From Cranoglanis bouderius (taxonomy: Eukaryota > Chordata > Actinopteri > Siluriformes > Cranoglanididae): a DNA stretch of 64,000 nucleotides. Positions 45,691-56,298 of the stretch are shown piece after piece. Under the pieces are notes generated by a model. That model had not been told where the DNA came from and did not search any database. It saw only the letters and a program-made list of their open reading frames with translations. How positions within the stretch are numbered: position 1 is the first letter of the stretch; every line of letters starts with the position of its first letter. The stretch spans positions 17,059,300 through 17,123,299 of the forward strand of contig CM042558.1 of NCBI GenBank assembly GCA_023630585.1. The letters are read 5' to 3'. Both the position numbers and the translations under genes were made by a program.

Positions 45691-46490
45691 GTGCTTTGTT
45701 GGGTTGTGGTTAGGGTTCCTACTTGCCTGCTTAAGCACACGGGGTTCCACTCCTCTGGGATACGGAACTGTTGTTAATTAATCCAGTGTAATGTCGGATA
45801 GTAAGTAGAAACACTAATGCTTCTTATAAGAGCTGTATATGAAAATACAGATTCAGTCCCAGATCATTTTGATTTTCTGAATCACCTCAGACTTAACCAG
45901 ATGGAAATGCTCGTATTCTTAATAGAGATAGTACAATACCACTTTTTCTATTCTGATACCGATATTGACATTGGAACCTTGAGTATCAGCTGATATCGAT
46001 CCGTTTTTGTCTTTTTGTTTTTTCCCAAAAAACTACTAAGCTTTAAAATGTCTTTTTACACTGAAGCAGAGCTAAATGCACAGCTTATACAAATCCACAG
46101 CTTTGTTTATTCAGTTAAGCTCTTCCACAGAAAGATCACTAACATGACAAATATAATAATGTATAAGTATAAATATAATAAAATCAGTCATGTTTATGTT
46201 TTCCAAACCAAATTCCATTTGTTACAGGATCAGATCAAATTCGTTCTTTAGTTATAGTTTTAATAGTATAGTTATAGTATAAAATAGTTTTAGACTGATA
46301 GAACCACACTATAGCGACAATATGGAAAAAAGCTTGGCTACTCTGGCTGGTTGTTAATCAGTCAACTTGTTGCTGTTTTTGGATGTTTATTTATTTTTTC
46401 TTCTTGATCTGTTACAGACACAATGTGCATCCAGGTCAGTATGAAATCCTACATCCTACTTACATCTGCGTGCCATATACTGTACACATG

Positions 46491-46915
46491 TTAAAGTCCC
46501 CGTGGAGTGCCTTGAAACGCATAGTATTATTCGATGTGTCGACATAATTTCCACTGAAACGGGAAGTCAGGGCGGGACATATCGGGTGTCTCCTCCCCCT
46601 TTTTAAATAGCCAGTAGCATTTAGCATACCTCACAGCCAGGAAACCTACCACTGTTGGGCGTGGGAGACTTCAGATTCTAGAGAGCATTTGATCGGACAG
46701 AAAATCTGATGAGACTCTGAAGTGCAGAATGATGCCATTAAAACTGTTGATCCGTATCGGTGGTAGAGAGAGACTGTACATTTTGATTGTATAAATTTTC
46801 TAAACGCGAATTTTGTCATTGTTTTGGAGCACACTAGCTTATAGCCAGCCTTAAGGCGAACATATTCATACTAAAAGGCACAAAAATCCCAATTTTGATT
46901 TCATGGGGACTTTAA
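46491..46915. mobile_element. TTAA-flanked MITE (piggyBac-like)
   Basis: Left TTAAAGTCCCCG and right GGGGACTTTAA form inverted ends with TTAA at each outer edge (46491-46494, 46912-46915), the target-duplication type of piggyBac-like elements. The interior of about 415 bp has no transposase. A fish repeat with these ends is common; class is inferred. Confidence 0.65.
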
Positions 46916-47636
46916 ACCTGCCATTTCTTTTGTTTTTGGATTGAATTCAGGTTGTTATAATTGACATTTTGTGGTCATTAATATTCCATTTACAAGGCTG
47001 CAGTAGAGGAGAGCAAGACACGGAATGAAAGAGTGAGGAAAAAACAGTAAAGCACATAAAGGGAAAAAAAGACAGTAACAACAGTGACAACAACCTTCTA
47101 CTGCAGAAGACTGAAAAGAAAATGAAAGACAAATACAGGCTGTGAGCATTAATAATTAAGGATGATATTAAGGATATTTTACCAAGAGAAAGTGTGGAAA
47201 AGAAGAATTAGTCTCTCAATGTAGTGTAAGAAGCGTGACCAGGAGTCTTGAAATGATTTATTCCATTTCATAACAATGAATACTATTCGTATGTTAATGC
47301 TGTATGTTAGTCTGTTGGAGACCTTGGTGACATACCAATATATGACAATATGAAAAAAAACAACCCATAATCAGTACTTAGTTTTAAGGTTTATTCTATT
47401 ATCATGGGGTCGGATTGACACTCTGGCTTATTAAATACCAGAATGTAATGTATAAATGATTCTCAGCAAATGTGTATGTATGAGATCTGTAACTTTATTG
47501 TAGCTATTGAGCTTTTGCTCTGCACTGCTACCCAATAAGGAATATCCCATGATGCAAGTGGTATGAGATAAATGTGTAAATGTGAACTGATAAATTCTCT
47601 CAAGCTCAAATGTGAGAAACTACTACCAATTCTATA

Positions 47637-47641
<5 letters not shown>

Positions 47642-47718
<77 letters not shown>
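47642..47718. repeat. (AT)n microsatellite
   Basis: About 38 perfect AT units. Confidence 0.97.
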
Positions 47719-47721
<3 letters not shown>

Positions 47722-48984
47722 GACAGTTTTGTATTACTCTGTTCCCAAACCTCTTCCTGTTTGAAGATATTGATCAATTTACATAGTTATCAGGTTCCCA
47801 TAAGCTGAAATAGTGAGGGGGAAATTACAAGTCACACAGTATTATAGTTTGGGACTCAAGAGGATATTGAAAAGCTGATGAAACTGACTGATGTGATCAA
47901 GTAGTATTCATTGTTATGGAACAAAACAAAATGGAACCATGAGGTTTAACAAAATGGTTCCCAAACCTTGATCAAAAGGCCCCAAATGGACATTATGCAT
48001 TTGCTGTGAGTCTTTAATCCTTGCCCACCCTACATTCCTATCATTTACGACTTGCAAATCCATATTCGGTCAATGTGTCGGCACATTTTTGTGTTCATTT
48101 TCTTGGCTCGACTGTTGTTCCACTGAGTCAAAGTCACTTGATGTTGTGGAGGTAGATGGACGGAGAAATTCGTCCATTTGTTTTGCTCAACTCCTACGCT
48201 AGTGCAACGAGTCAGGATAGCGAAAAAGACTAAAATAGCACGTACACTCTGCATTTCAATGTGGCTCGTTTCAAAACATCGCCAAATGCCAGGACTTCAT
48301 TGCTAGAGCGAAATTTATAATGTTAATTTGTCAAATAAATGAATAAAACAGAAGAGGGGATTGTGAGTTTCTTTCACAACTCCATTTGTATACCAAATAC
48401 CCCCACACGAGGTCGCGACCTCTACTTTGGTAATCCGTGATTTAACATTCAAATATTGTGCGCAGATGTAACTATGATATAAATGATTCATACTGACCTT
48501 GTGCACTTCAAACCAAAATATTTTGGCTTTTTTTTTCCAGCAGACATTTCATCTGCTAGCGTGTATGTATGTTTAGCAGTAAATATATTTAGTAGTTATA
48601 TATATCAGTTCAAACGTACTGGAAATTTAGGCTCAACTGGTGCAAAATCGCTGCAACAGTTAATCACAAGCCCATAAAAACCAATTCGTACTCTGGTTAC
48701 AAGAGGAACGCTGGATGGATTGCGGGTTCTGAGTGAAATGTGAAATATAAGCTGGTGTTTGTTATTCTGGAGGGAAAAAAACACAGCCTGCGGAACAAGG
48801 GACGAAACGAAGGCGGCCAGGAGGCGAAGAGCGAGATGATTCCCTCCATCCCTGAAGAATGACCACCATCCATCATTATTTGTCGGTGCGGTTCTGGCCA
48901 GACACGCAGAGCCATCATCATCATCATCTCCGGGAAAGCTGAGCTGCTCGGCCATTTGCATCTGTCTGCTTGTTGGCATTGCGT

Positions 48985-48996
48985 GTGTGCATGTGC

Positions 48997-49045
<49 letters not shown>
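48985..49045. repeat. (GC)n-(GT)n-(GA)n compound repeat
   Basis: Alternating GC at about 48994-49011, GT to 49034, GA to 49045; a Z-DNA-prone start. Confidence 0.95.
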
Positions 49046-49046
49046 T

Positions 49047-49061
49047 GGGTGGGTGGGTGGG
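49047..49061 (+). other. Perfect four-tract G-quadruplex motif
   Basis: GGGTGGGTGGGTGGG: four G3 runs with single-T loops, the most stable class of intramolecular quadruplex, directly after the GA repeat. Confidence 0.9.
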
Positions 49062-49154
49062 TAAATATGTGTTTGCGCACATTAATGCATCCATGTGGGT
49101 GCATTTGCACAAATATGAGTGGAGTGGTCTTTATATGCATGCACAGGTGCGTGC

Positions 49155-49357
49155 ATGTGTGTGTGTGTGTGTGTGTGTGCGTGTGTGTGTGTGTAGGCAG
49201 ATGGTCTCCATTTGATCAAGGAGACCTTGTAATGGCAGCAGAGACGGGTTAAATGAGAACCTGTCAACAGGACTCATGAGCCGGCCGCCATGGCCGCGTC
49301 TCACGTCGTAAATATGGTAATGTTTTAAAGTGAATCACTGACTGCAGATGAGCATCT

Positions 49358-49417
<60 letters not shown>

Positions 49418-49511
49418 TAGGTGGGAAATCTTATGTCATACGGGAGCCATACTAAACCATGTGTTGTACGTGTTAATGACGATAAGCCTGTTAAGACACT
49501 GACATGAACTG

Positions 49512-49555
<44 letters not shown>

Positions 49556-49557
49556 CA
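49155..49557. repeat. (GT)n and (CA)n tracts
   Basis: GT 49157-49195, GT 49359-49418, CA 49515-49557. The intervening 49220-49340 is unique. Confidence 0.95.
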
Positions 49558-49835
49558 GAGTCAACAGTAAACAGATTTCCATTTGCATCACTTTATTTTA
49601 GCTTTTGTGTTGTAAAAAGATGTTTTAACAGCCTTGTAAGTTTAGATTTGTAACATAATTCCATTCATTTCAGCCCAGTTTTACTAACACAATTGTGGCA
49701 GATGACTTTCTCATCCCAAATCACATATAAAGAGCATGAATTACTTCTATGATTATTGAATTCAGAGACTAGCCATACAAACACGAGCTTGTTCTGGGCA
49801 CTGCAACAAGTTTAGATCGAATATGGACTTGGAAC

Positions 49836-50207
49836 TAGGGCTGGGCGATATGACAAAAATATCATATCACGATATTTGAGGACATTTCAACGATACACGA
49901 TATGCAACATATAATTTATCTAGAAAACTGTGTAAAACAGTAGTAAAATAATTTTAAAAAACGGTAAATTGAGTTCGATTATACTATTCTTTAATGCCTA
50001 TACAAAGACAAAGAAGTTTTTTTTTTACATCAAAAAAGTTTTTTTAAATTACATCACATCAAAAGCATCCATTCAGTACCACTTAATTTGTAATTATTAA
50101 ACACATTTTAAAAAATACATCACAATACCAACAATATCTCAGAAAAAGTGTATTGCGTATTCATTTATCGCGATATCGATATTATATCGATATATTGCAC
50201 AGCCCTA
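49836..50207. mobile_element. hAT-type MITE with perfect 8-bp target duplication
   Basis: Left end TAGGGCTGGGCGATATGAC and right end ATATTGCACAGCCCTA are inverted repeats. The flanks CTTGGAAC at 49828-49835 and 50208-50215 are identical, the 8-bp duplication diagnostic of hAT transposition. The 372-bp interior has no transposase and shows ATCACGATA/TATCGCGATA palindromic words. Confidence 0.9.
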
Positions 50208-50639
50208 CTTGGAACTTTCCGAGTGCCGAGTAAAGGGATTGCAGCATTAATCCGAATACAGTCACGAATATTTGGAACATTACACAGACACAGATCCAAA
50301 TAGCGTCATCGTATTACGCCGGCTAATTTTCTACACAGAAACATCCGGTGTGAAATCATTTCCAAGAGTTCGCAAAGTGTCTGCTGTGTGCTAACAGTCC
50401 CCTAAGCCCTGGGTAGTAAAGCACAGCTAATAAATTAGCTCCATTCCATGCAGGGAGACTATATATAAGGGCCGAACGTTCTTGATGTGGCCTACTGCCT
50501 CCAGCTCGTTTCTTCACCTGATGCATCAAATCTTTATCTGCTGACACTTTTGTTCCTCCTACATCTGTAAAGTCAAGCTGTGTAACCTGTAGTGTTTCCA
50601 TCAAAACCAACTTCCCCGCCATTCCTCTCCTCTGTCACA

Positions 50640-50990
50640 CTCCGACGTTCAGGAGACATCCCCGCGATCGTATATTTTTAGCTTATCTCGTCTCGCGGAT
50701 CGCATTTCCATTTTTAGGAGGTCGGGTTTTTAATAGCAAGAAGTCCCGCAGCTGTATTTAATTTCCTTTAATGTCTTCTTCTTCTTCGTCGGCTTATGAG
50801 ATGTAAGATTACACGTTTTACCGGGAGCAGCGGAGGGAATCTAATCCGCAGAAGATGGCCGTAAAAAGGCAGCAGATCCGTGGGGTAAATCATGATATTA
50901 GTGCTTTAATGGGCCGATGGGAAGGCCATAAAGCCGTGATGTACGGCTGCTGAGGGACTGGAGCGGGAGCAGGGATACCCCATCACAGAG
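50640..50990. promoter_or_regulatory. Candidate conserved noncoding element
   Basis: Non-repetitive block rich in retained CpGs (CGCGATCG, TCTCGCGGATCGC) and TTAATGGGCC/TAAATCATG words; a TTC repeat sits at 50777-50789. No coding frame. Confidence 0.35.
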
Positions 50991-51191
50991 CGCAGAAAAG
51001 AGCAGTCGGTCGTGACCTGGGGAAGTGGACCTGTCTCTTTCACGCTTTTCCACCATTTTTATCTCTTCTTTAGCTTGAAAGCTGAGACAAAACACATCTG
51101 TCTTGTGTCGGTGAAAACTGCAACGCATTTCTTTTTTATTTTATAGATTGTGTCTGGCAATTTTATTATACATATGTATCATTATTTTCAC

Positions 51192-51192
<1 letters not shown>

Positions 51193-51241
<49 letters not shown>

Positions 51242-51242
51242 T
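51193..51242. repeat. (GT)n ending in alternating GC
   Basis: GT followed by GCGCGCGCGCATGC; Z-DNA-prone. Confidence 0.95.
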
Positions 51243-51254
51243 GCACCGGTGTCG

Positions 51255-51560
51255 TAGAAACCCTTTGTCTCTCGCCAAGCACAGACAAGAGAGCTAATAT
51301 TTCCCATAAATAATTATCCAATTAGCATCTGAATAGTAAAACAGAGTTCATTTTCAATACTTTCCAATTACATGCTGACAAACGAGCAGTCATTATACAA
51401 TCACCGAATCCTAATAAATTAAAAGCACATCTGTAGAACAGAGCAGAGAGTTGTATTTAAAACGGCCAGTTCACGCTTCAAACGCTGCACTCTGAACGGC
51501 TGTGACCACATGATAATTGTAGCCCGGAGTGAAAAGGGAATTAAAGACACACACTATACG
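51255..51560. promoter_or_regulatory. Candidate conserved noncoding element with homeodomain cores
   Basis: Non-repetitive with TAATTA (51311-51316), CAATTAG (51319-51325), CCAATTACATG and TAATAAATTAAAAG. Together with 50640-50990 it flanks a GT repeat. Inferred only. Confidence 0.35.
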
Positions 51561-52352
51561 CAGCAGCGTGGAGTGTTCTTGCTTCTATCAATCACATTAA
51601 TATATAATTCCCATAACAATTGTAATATACCTTAGTAGGTTTCCTGTGCCGGACTCGGTTTTAATCCAAATCCTGCATTCTCTGTGGTCTGATTAACGCC
51701 AGTTTCGGCTCATCAGGTGCTTACAGAGCCTTTTCTGACATCTACATAAAGGTACAGCTCAGAGATTCTCGGACGTTTCGTAGCCACAGACCTCTTTATC
51801 CGCATAACAAACTCCAGATTTATTCCATGAACGTTATGTAAATGTGTACATTTATATTTTTCTGTTTATCACAGCTCTGGAGTTTCCCCGTCTTTCTACA
51901 GAACAGAAGTCCAAGTTGACGTTGTTTCTAACCGACTGTTTTTTTTAGTCTTTTGGATTAAAGCCATAGATTCAAGAGACCAGTCGAACAGGCTAATAAT
52001 TATAAGAGGTCAATCATGAATATATTACATTTGATAATGATGGATTGTGATTTCCATTGCAAGAAATGTCACGATTCAGGCTCCAACAAAATGCTGGCGT
52101 CCACAGAGCAAACAAACCAGAAGGGCAAATCCACAAAGGAAGAAAAAAAAAAAAAAAAAGCAAAAAAGGTCAGGTGATTGGCAACAGAGTAACGTATGAA
52201 TCGAAAGTATCAAGCATGCAGGGGTCATAATCCAGTAAAGCAATCAAACAAACGACAGACTTGAAATCATCACGAGGAAACTAGGAGACATTCAAATGAA
52301 AGTCCAGGCTGTTTTAAAGAGAAGGAGTGATTGTATACATAAATACAACATG
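51561..52352. other. Unique intronic DNA
   Basis: A-rich run at 52143-52158; no gene or confident repeat. Confidence 0.35.
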
Positions 52353-52440
52353 TCTGTATGTCTGAGCTACTGAACAGGAGGTTGTGAGTTCAAGCCCATT
52401 CATCACCAAGCTGTCCACCGAACCCAACTTCCTGGGAAGT
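52353..52440 (+). mobile_element. SINE tRNA-like head fragment (family B-like)
   Basis: GAGCTACTGAACAGGAGGTT followed by GTGAGTTCAAGCCC, a B box in the same arrangement as at 25490; the tail is not recognisable. Confidence 0.5.
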
Positions 52441-52630
52441 GTGAAGAAAGCAATTTCAAATATATGCTGTGGATGGGAGTCATGTGGTGCTTGTAGTCAT
52501 GTATCATGAGAAATGGAGTCGGAAGTAGTTCACGGTCGGTTTCTGGGAAATGGAGTTTGATTTGAATGGAGCACTGATACGTTGAGAGCGTCTGATCTGG
52601 ACCAAATTCAGTTTGGGAATGTACAGTATA

Positions 52631-52860
52631 CAGTCGGCCCTCCACATTCATGGGAAAAAATGTGGGAAAACTCTAGGCCACAAAAAAGTAAAACAATACA
52701 CTACAACAGATGCTGTAATGGCGGGCAACCGCAGCAGCGGACTGTACTACGCATAATCTAATAATTCGGCCTGTTCTTGTAAGGTCTTCACTTTCTTTTG
52801 CCTCTTGGGAGCACTTTCAGAAGCACCACGCTTTGGACCTGCGATTACAGTCGATATTTT
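52631..52860 (-). mobile_element. pogo/Tigger-type relic with transposase N-terminal fragment
   Basis: TA-CAGTCGGCCCTCCACATTC at 52629 onward is a Tigger-type terminal repeat, and CGGACTG-TA at 52738-52746 could be a second end. On the minus strand 52860-52747 encodes GPKRGASESAPKRQKKVKT then LQEQAELLDYA and stop. This resembles the basic and HTH-leading start of pogo/Tigger transposases (KR.KK.LTL.EK.ELLD). The rest of the transposase is absent. The 92-codon minus-strand frame extends to 53025 but its N-terminal part is unrecognised. Confidence 0.5.
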
Positions 52861-53077
52861 ATCGCACTTTGAAGATGCAAACAGTTGAGAGAAACGCGGG
52901 ATACACCACACACTGACAGACAAAACAGGTGAGTGAGGCTGGCTAGTACGAAGACAAAGAGCATGGCGTCCCCAAACAGAGTGCGTCAGTTCTTCAGCAC
53001 ACCGAAACGTTTCACAAAATGTCACTTTTTATAATAAATTTGTGCAAATATTTATGGTAGTAAATGATAAATACATA

Positions 53078-53205
53078 TACAGTACTGTGCAAATGTTTTA
53101 GGCACATGCTAAGAAGTGCTGTAGAGCAAAGATGGCTTCAAAATAATAAAATTAAATGTTTCTACATTTAAAAAAATATAGTGTAAAGAGTAAACAGTAG
53201 TAAAG
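53078..53205 (-). mobile_element. Tc1/mariner-type relic, copy 3 (one end only)
   Basis: TACAGTACTGTGCAAATGTT followed by CTGTAGAGCAAAGATGGC, the reverse complement of the 3' part of copies 1 and 2. Confidence 0.65.
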
Positions 53206-53284
53206 GCCCGTTCACACCAAGAACGATAACTATAAAGATAACTATAAAACGATAACCATATTAGTGTCCACACCAGCACACAAT

Positions 53285-53690
53285 ATCAATCTACATTTAC
53301 GTTTATGGCATTTGGCAGACGCCCTTATCCAGAGCGACTTACAGAAGTGCTTTGAGTCTCTATCATCAAATACATCCCGATACTGGTTCACTAGGTCACG
53401 GACTAAGAGTACCATCAGTCTAAAAACTCTGTTGGAAGATAAAATGGTAAGAGAAACACACAGACATCACTTTTTTTTCTTTTTTTTATGAAAAGTGCTA
53501 ATTTCAGTACTTTAGGAAGAGGTAGGCCTTTAGACGTCGTTTGAAGACCACCAGTGACTCGGCTGTTCGGACATCTAGGGGAAGTTCATTCCACCACCTA
53601 GGTGCCAAAACAGAGAAGAGTCTTGATGTGTGCCTTCCTTGTACCCTGAGAGATGGTGTACCGGACTGTACCAGTCTGATAATAATACGT
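53285..53690 (-). repeat. Dispersed teleost repeat with SINE-tail motif
   Basis: TTTATGGCATTTGGCAGACG and CTTATCCAGAGCGACTTACA are a signature of tails of common fish SINEs. The following AGGTAGGCCTTTAGACGTCG and GTTCATTCCACCACCTAGGT are a second recognisable fish repeat segment. An A/T-rich interruption lies at 53468-53490. Confidence 0.6.
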
Positions 53691-54114
53691 ACGTCTTACA
53701 GTCTATTTTCACATCATAAATAATGTGCATATTGAAAACACCCCTCTTTCTTACCTGTTTTTCTATCAGTTAGCTTTATATAGTAAATGTAATGACTGCT
53801 GAATTGACCTATGTAGCAATACCTAGGGTGTAGCAGGTTGAGAGGTAAATGCCTTCCTATCGCACACACTGTGCACTATCACGTGTTTCTCATCTAAGGG
53901 AACTATTTCCATTTGAACCAGCAGTACAGGCCAAGGTGTCAGGTTGTTAACCTCAGATGGTCGCACCAGTCTGAGCGTGGTGCAGTGCGGGGTGCATTCT
54001 AAGCGCACACCGCAGTTATGTCGTCTCCCACTTTAAATGCTCGAGCTCTTTAAAGCAGGACGGATTCTGATTGGTTTTGAATGTTTTCATCCTTCATCAG
54101 CCGGAAAAAAATCA
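53691..54114. other. Unique intronic DNA
   Basis: No feature seen. Confidence 0.35.
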
Positions 54115-54499
54115 TACAGTGCTGTGCAGAAGTCTTAGGCACCCTGTAGTTTTTATGTCATTTCTGTTTTGCATAACTATTTTAAGCCTACTCTATTCGT
54201 GTGTCAGTAGAAAAGAGAAACATTTGTAAACATTCATTTAAAAAGAAAAGAATGTTACAGGGAAATGTTTGTATTTTCTATGCTGTTAAGGTTTTTTTTT
54301 TTTTTTAGGATTTTTACCTGCAAAGACAGAACACCTTGGATGTTCTCCAAGAAGCCAACCTACAGCCATGTACCTGAGAGAGTTGATCCATTTTTTTTTT
54401 TATTGGTTCTTTTCACTTTGCATTTCAGTATTTTTCAAAGGCATCTTCATTTCAGAGAATTTCTTTAATGTGCCTTTTTTACTTTTACACAGTCCTGTA
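54115..54499. mobile_element. Tc1/mariner-type MITE, related family
   Basis: TACAGTGCTGTGCAGAAGTC at the left and, reversed, GTACAGGACTGTGTAAAAGT at the right form inverted ends. The AAATGTTTGTAT word is shared with copies 1 and 2, but the rest differs. No transposase. Confidence 0.6.
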
Positions 54500-54763
54500 C
54501 ATGGAGATTTTTATTTTTTTTTTTTTCAGTCTGGAAACTGCAGTATTTATTGCATCATGCATTGCTCTGGATTTTCCATACTGGGAAGTTTGTGGTTGGT
54601 CGAGTTACAAGACTCGGGTTCTGTGGCATTGTGTAGAAACCAACACCCACATTCAGCTTGTTTAGTGTGACTTTCTGAGGCAGCATTCATGACTGAAATG
54701 TGCAGCACCGTTTTCTAAGTGAGCACACACTCCCACATGCAAACATCAACGCACTGTCACAGC

Positions 54764-54764
<1 letters not shown>

Positions 54765-54798
<34 letters not shown>
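54765..54798. repeat. (CA)n microsatellite
   Basis: About 16 CA units. Confidence 0.95.
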
Positions 54799-54802
<4 letters not shown>

Positions 54803-55780
54803 AGTATTATACAGGAGCTTTTCATTCCTCTGTCTTTTTAAACATGTTTAAAGCAACAGCTAAACAAAACCCAGGCTCTTCAGGATGAACTGAGGCAAAC
54901 ACTGAGCCAAACAAATCCACCTGTTGACTTCTTGATTTTTTGAGAATTTTTTCAGCCTCCAAAACAATTTCAGATATGAAACTCAGCTCTTGGTGCACAT
55001 TGACGCATTAAAATGACTTTCCTGTCATAGCTGAGGAATCTGCTTTCAGACCGAAGCTTGCACATAGTAAATACGGCTCACCTCGGTCTTCAAGGTAGCC
55101 AGGGACACGCTTCTGCTTCTGCTTCTGCTTCTGCTCAGGCAAGAAAATACATCAAGCATTGTATTTAGCCGCCCATCAGCGGCAACTCTCTCCCTTCGAA
55201 ATTGAAATCATCAGCCGTAATGGAGTAAGTGTTCTTGCGCAGAGCCAGCGGAGCAGACACGACAAAGAAGTAGGACAGAAGGAGACGAGTGTATATACGC
55301 CGCAACATTTTCTGCTGTCTTGTTTCAGATCAGGGCTCGCCGTGAACTACGACCCCCCCCCCCCCCAAGCCCCCAATTCCACCCCCACCCCCGACCACAG
55401 GCCTGGAGAGGAGGAGGATGAAGAGATGAGAGATGGAGACAGGGAAGGCGAGTGAGCAAGTGAGGGAGAAATAAAGGGCGCAGAGAGAGATGATCTTTTT
55501 CTAGGCAGTGAATGATGGACAGGCTTTCAGCAGTTGTAGATGTAGAGCTTCTGTAGCTGGTATGCTAGGCTGTAGAGGACGTCAGAAAGCAAGGATAGGG
55601 CAGAGAGAGAGAGAGAGAGAAGGACTCGGGGTAGAAGAGGTGTATTTTATACCCTGGACAGGGTTTTTTACGAGAGCCAGTTTAATTCCTTAGAGATCAC
55701 GAGCGGTGTTAGTTTTCTCTGAGCACAACAGAGTGTCATGAGCCAGTGGTGGATGGCCAGCCAGCAGACATCCATTTTTC

Positions 55781-55783
<3 letters not shown>
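54799..55783. other. Unique intronic DNA; hexamer repeat; possible CNE
   Basis: A GCTTCT hexamer is repeated about four times at 55109-55135. 55140-55330 is GC-balanced and non-repetitive (possible CNE). A C-rich run lies at 55352-55366. No gene seen. Confidence 0.3.

Positions 55784-55846
<63 letters not shown>
55784..55846. repeat. (CT)n microsatellite
   Basis: About 29 CT units, directly upstream of a Tc1 relic. Confidence 0.97.
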
Positions 55847-55850
<4 letters not shown>

Positions 55851-55865
55851 TGGGCTTTTTAAAAA

Positions 55866-56298
55866 ATATTGTTGTGCTTTTTTTTGAAACCCATACAAAA
55901 GCTGTGGGGTGAACTGAAGAGGAGAGTCCACCTGCGTGGACCTAGAAATTTGAAGGATCTGGAGAGATTCTGTATGGAGGAATGGTCTCAGATCCCTTGC
56001 CATGTATTCTCCAACCTCATCAGGCATTATAGGAGAAGACTCAGAGCTGTTATCTTGGCAAAGGGAGGTAGCACAAAGTGTTGACTAAAAGGGTGCCAAT
56101 AATTGTTGCACACCTACATTTAACAAAGGTTTTTTTTTTTTGATAAACCTGTGTTTTGTTTGCAATTGTTCGATATCTATAAGTGTTTCTGTTAATTTTT
56201 TCAACAAAAGATCTAAAGGTTAAACAATAAAGACAGTTTTTCACAGCCTTCTTTGCTCATATTTACCAAGGGTGCCAATATTAATGGAGGGCGCTGTA
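55866..56298 (+). mobile_element. Tc1-like element 3' part
   Basis: Transposase C-terminal fragment followed by AAGGGTGCCAATATTAATGG and GGCGCTGTA, the terminal repeat of a common fish Tc1-like family. The 5' two thirds and left end are gone, replaced by the CT microsatellite and an AT-rich junction. Confidence 0.8.
55889..56084 (+). pseudogene. Tc1-like transposase C-terminal fragment
   Basis: Encodes KPIQKLWGELKRRVH, then RGPRNLKDLERFCMEEW, SQIPCHVFSNLI and RHYRRRLRAVILAKGGSTKC, stop. This is the end of the DDE domain of Tc1-like transposases. The motif NPIEN, which supplies the third catalytic acidic residue, reads KPIQK, so the catalytic Glu is Gln. Together with loss of the upstream DDE domain this makes it non-functional, although the fragment itself is still open. 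Confidence 0.85.

Larger units (their letters stand above)
46916..49835. other. Intronic DNA with microsatellites and a possible CNE at 48700-48970
   Basis: (AT)n at 47642-47718. 48780-48965 is GC-balanced, with CATCATCATCATCATC and ATTTGCAT (48954-48961), plausible as a regulatory block. No gene seen. Confidence 0.3.
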
